From Pratylenchus scribneri (lineage: Eukaryota > Nematoda > Chromadorea > Rhabditida > Pratylenchidae): a stretch of 64,000 nt of DNA. Each line of letters opens with the position of its first letter. The stretch's first letter is position 1. Of the stretch, positions 62,669-64,000 are shown in pieces. A model generated the notes under the pieces. That model made no database searches and was not told the origin of the DNA. It saw only the letters and a program-made list of their open reading frames with translations. The stretch covers positions 248,001-312,000 of the forward strand of contig JAQSEB010000091.1 in the NCBI GenBank assembly GCA_030063045.1, written 5' to 3'. Made by a program: the position numbers and the translations under genes.

Positions 62669-63465
62669 TCATAAGGCGACCATTTTGAGCAATTGCATAA
62701 TTCCTATAAAAATAAAATAAAATATGTAAATTATTTTGGGGGATTGACCGGCAGAAATGAGTCCAGAAATTGGAAGGGTAATCAGCCAAGAGAAAATCAC
62801 ATTCCGAAAAATGGACCAACGAATGCCGGCACCCGATTTGATGCATCCAACACTGACCACACTGCCCACCTTTTAATTTGATTTACAAAAATTTCTTCTT
62901 CAGTAATTTTGAATGTAAAAACACGAATTTGACCATATTTGACCATTTTGGTAAGAAAATGCCAAATAATTTACAAATTTAGACTTATCCATGATAAATG
63001 TTGGCATTTAATGAACAAGACTCACAAAAATTGAAAAATGGACTACAAATTCAAATATTAGCCCATTAAAATTTTTTTTGGATTAAAAATATAAAGATGA
63101 AAGTTCCCTGTAATTAATATCTTAATAAATCTTGCCCAAAAATTACCAAGCAATGTGTGGTGGAAATTGGCAATCCAATTTTGCTGGCCAACAATGCCGT
63201 CACGGCGGCACCGAATTCAATTGTGAATCCACTGAAATTAAAATTAATTTTAAATTTAAATTTGCATTGTTTATTTTGATTACCTGCATGAATTTCGGAC
63301 ATCCTTTGGCCAACCGTTTTTATCACTTTATGGCCAAGAAGGCAAAGGCCAACGCACATTGCGAATACACCAAAAAGAAGCACATAAATTGGAGTGGGCT
63401 CCTCTTGTTTGACATTCATTTTTGTGTAAATTGCCAAAATTGCCGTGAGCGGAGCGATGGCATTG
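62669..63465 (-). CDS. PiT/SLC20-type phosphate transporter, C-terminal part
   Basis: Exons 63465-63284, 63231-63147, 62869-62749 and 62703-62669 encode the end of a PiT transporter. [10 protein letters not shown] is the second half of the GGNDVSNA signature; the first half must be in an exon beyond the right edge. [11 protein letters not shown] and [18 protein letters not shown] are the second PD001131-type repeat of the family, and the last helix ends LLKMVAL. These proteins carry phosphate with sodium across the plasma membrane. The join between the first two exons is off by one base if the obvious GTAATC donor at 63283 is used; either the donor is different or there is a sequence error. 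Confidence 0.82.
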
Positions 63466-64000
63466 CTTTAATTCCGTGAATTATTAACGAATTATTAATT
63501 AAGTTTTTTAAGAAAGAATTGAGATTTGAAATAGGTTGGGGTTAATTAAGTTTTAGATTTATGAGGATGGAAAGGAAAAAGGATTACTGTAACAAAGATT
63601 TGGCTATATTTTATATTCCTCAAAATTTCCATATTTAAATATGCACTTTTTTCTGGAATTTTATAAATATTAAAATTATTTATATAAAATGAAATATGTT
63701 TTTTCGCTTGCAAACCGCAATTCAAAAGTTCATTTTGGGTTCCATTTGTTCACAAATGTGTCAAAAATATGTTTATTTTCCCATTAAAATGAATCAACCG
63801 TTCAATGTTCGACTAATTTCATTATTATTTTGGTACTTTTTTATGTTCGGTTGGTCGTCTGTGTGGAACGAAAAGTATGTCTCGAGAATGATTTTCCCAC
63901 TTTTCTCTCTCATAAAGTCTAGGACATAAACAAAAGGGCATTTGGGAAAGGAAATGGATGGAATGGATTGAGTCGCTGTTTTCTTGCACTTTTTGGGAAG
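63466..64000. other. intron or upstream part of the PiT gene
   Basis: No further PiT exon was found up to the window edge, so this is probably intron sequence of that gene. A 77-codon plus-strand frame at 63696 has no supporting context. Confidence 0.5.

Noticed and set aside
1..64000. CRISPR arrays, prophage, bacterial operons, rRNA and tRNA genes
   Set aside because: The sequence is eukaryotic; repeats are head-to-tail satellites without spacers, and no rRNA or tRNA fold was recognised.

Overview
The window looks like nuclear DNA of a nematode, most plausibly a low-GC tylenchid such as a root-knot nematode. The reasons are the AT-rich sequence, genes split by many introns of about 41-60 nt with T-rich acceptors, and nematode-typical families: serpentine chemoreceptors, a patched-related protein, a C6-domain secreted protein, an EB-module protein, a DEG/ENaC channel and a Cys-loop channel. 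A 172-bp satellite also fits, because root-knot nematodes are known to carry a 172-bp satellite library, but I could not compare sequences. All gene models were built by hand from frames and splice signals; exon coordinates could be off by a base in places.

Layout. 2.1-2.7 kb (+): a possible secreted propeptide. 3.8-9.5 kb (+): a tight head-to-tail series of a G-protein gamma subunit, a DEG/ENaC channel and a damaged srsx-like receptor. 13.0-9.6 kb (-): an SLC17-type transporter whose 1.6-kb intron is filled by a CCGGAA minisatellite. 14.7-15.8 kb (+): a secreted protein with a duplicated WHLLH motif. 17.3-15.9 kb (-): an intact 7TM chemoreceptor. 22.5-17.5 kb (-): a Cys-loop channel subunit whose first intron holds about 15 copies of a 172-bp satellite. 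24.35-27.4 kb (+): an AAA-ATPase-like plus PD-(D/E)XK nuclease-like protein. 29.2-33.1 kb (+): a patched-related protein. 35.1-33.5 kb (-): an intact srsx-like receptor. 36.0-36.9 kb (+): a Thr-rich C6 protein. 37.3-36.9 kb (-): a small Cys-tailed protein. 38.0-39.6 kb (+): an EB-module protein. 40.9-44.0 kb (+): a Q-rich protein followed 241 bp later by an RPAP2/Rtr1 homologue. 48.3-44.7 kb (-): a Shal/Kv4 potassium channel. 48.3-57.4 kb: gene-poor, with G-tracts and a second CCGGAA array in the opposite orientation. 59.5-58.0 kb (-): a DZIP1-like zinc-finger protein. 61.8-60.7 kb (-): an unrecognised tail-anchored protein. 63.5-62.7 kb (-): the C-terminal part of a PiT phosphate transporter that runs off the right edge.

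The genes do not form one pathway. Many are neuronal or sensory (G gamma, DEG/ENaC, Cys-loop channel, Kv4, three 7TM receptors). The two most notable points are the ATPase-nuclease gene, whose domain pair is typical of bacteria and microsporidia but which here has nematode introns, and the high frequency of GC-AG introns (11 of roughly 110 introns modelled).
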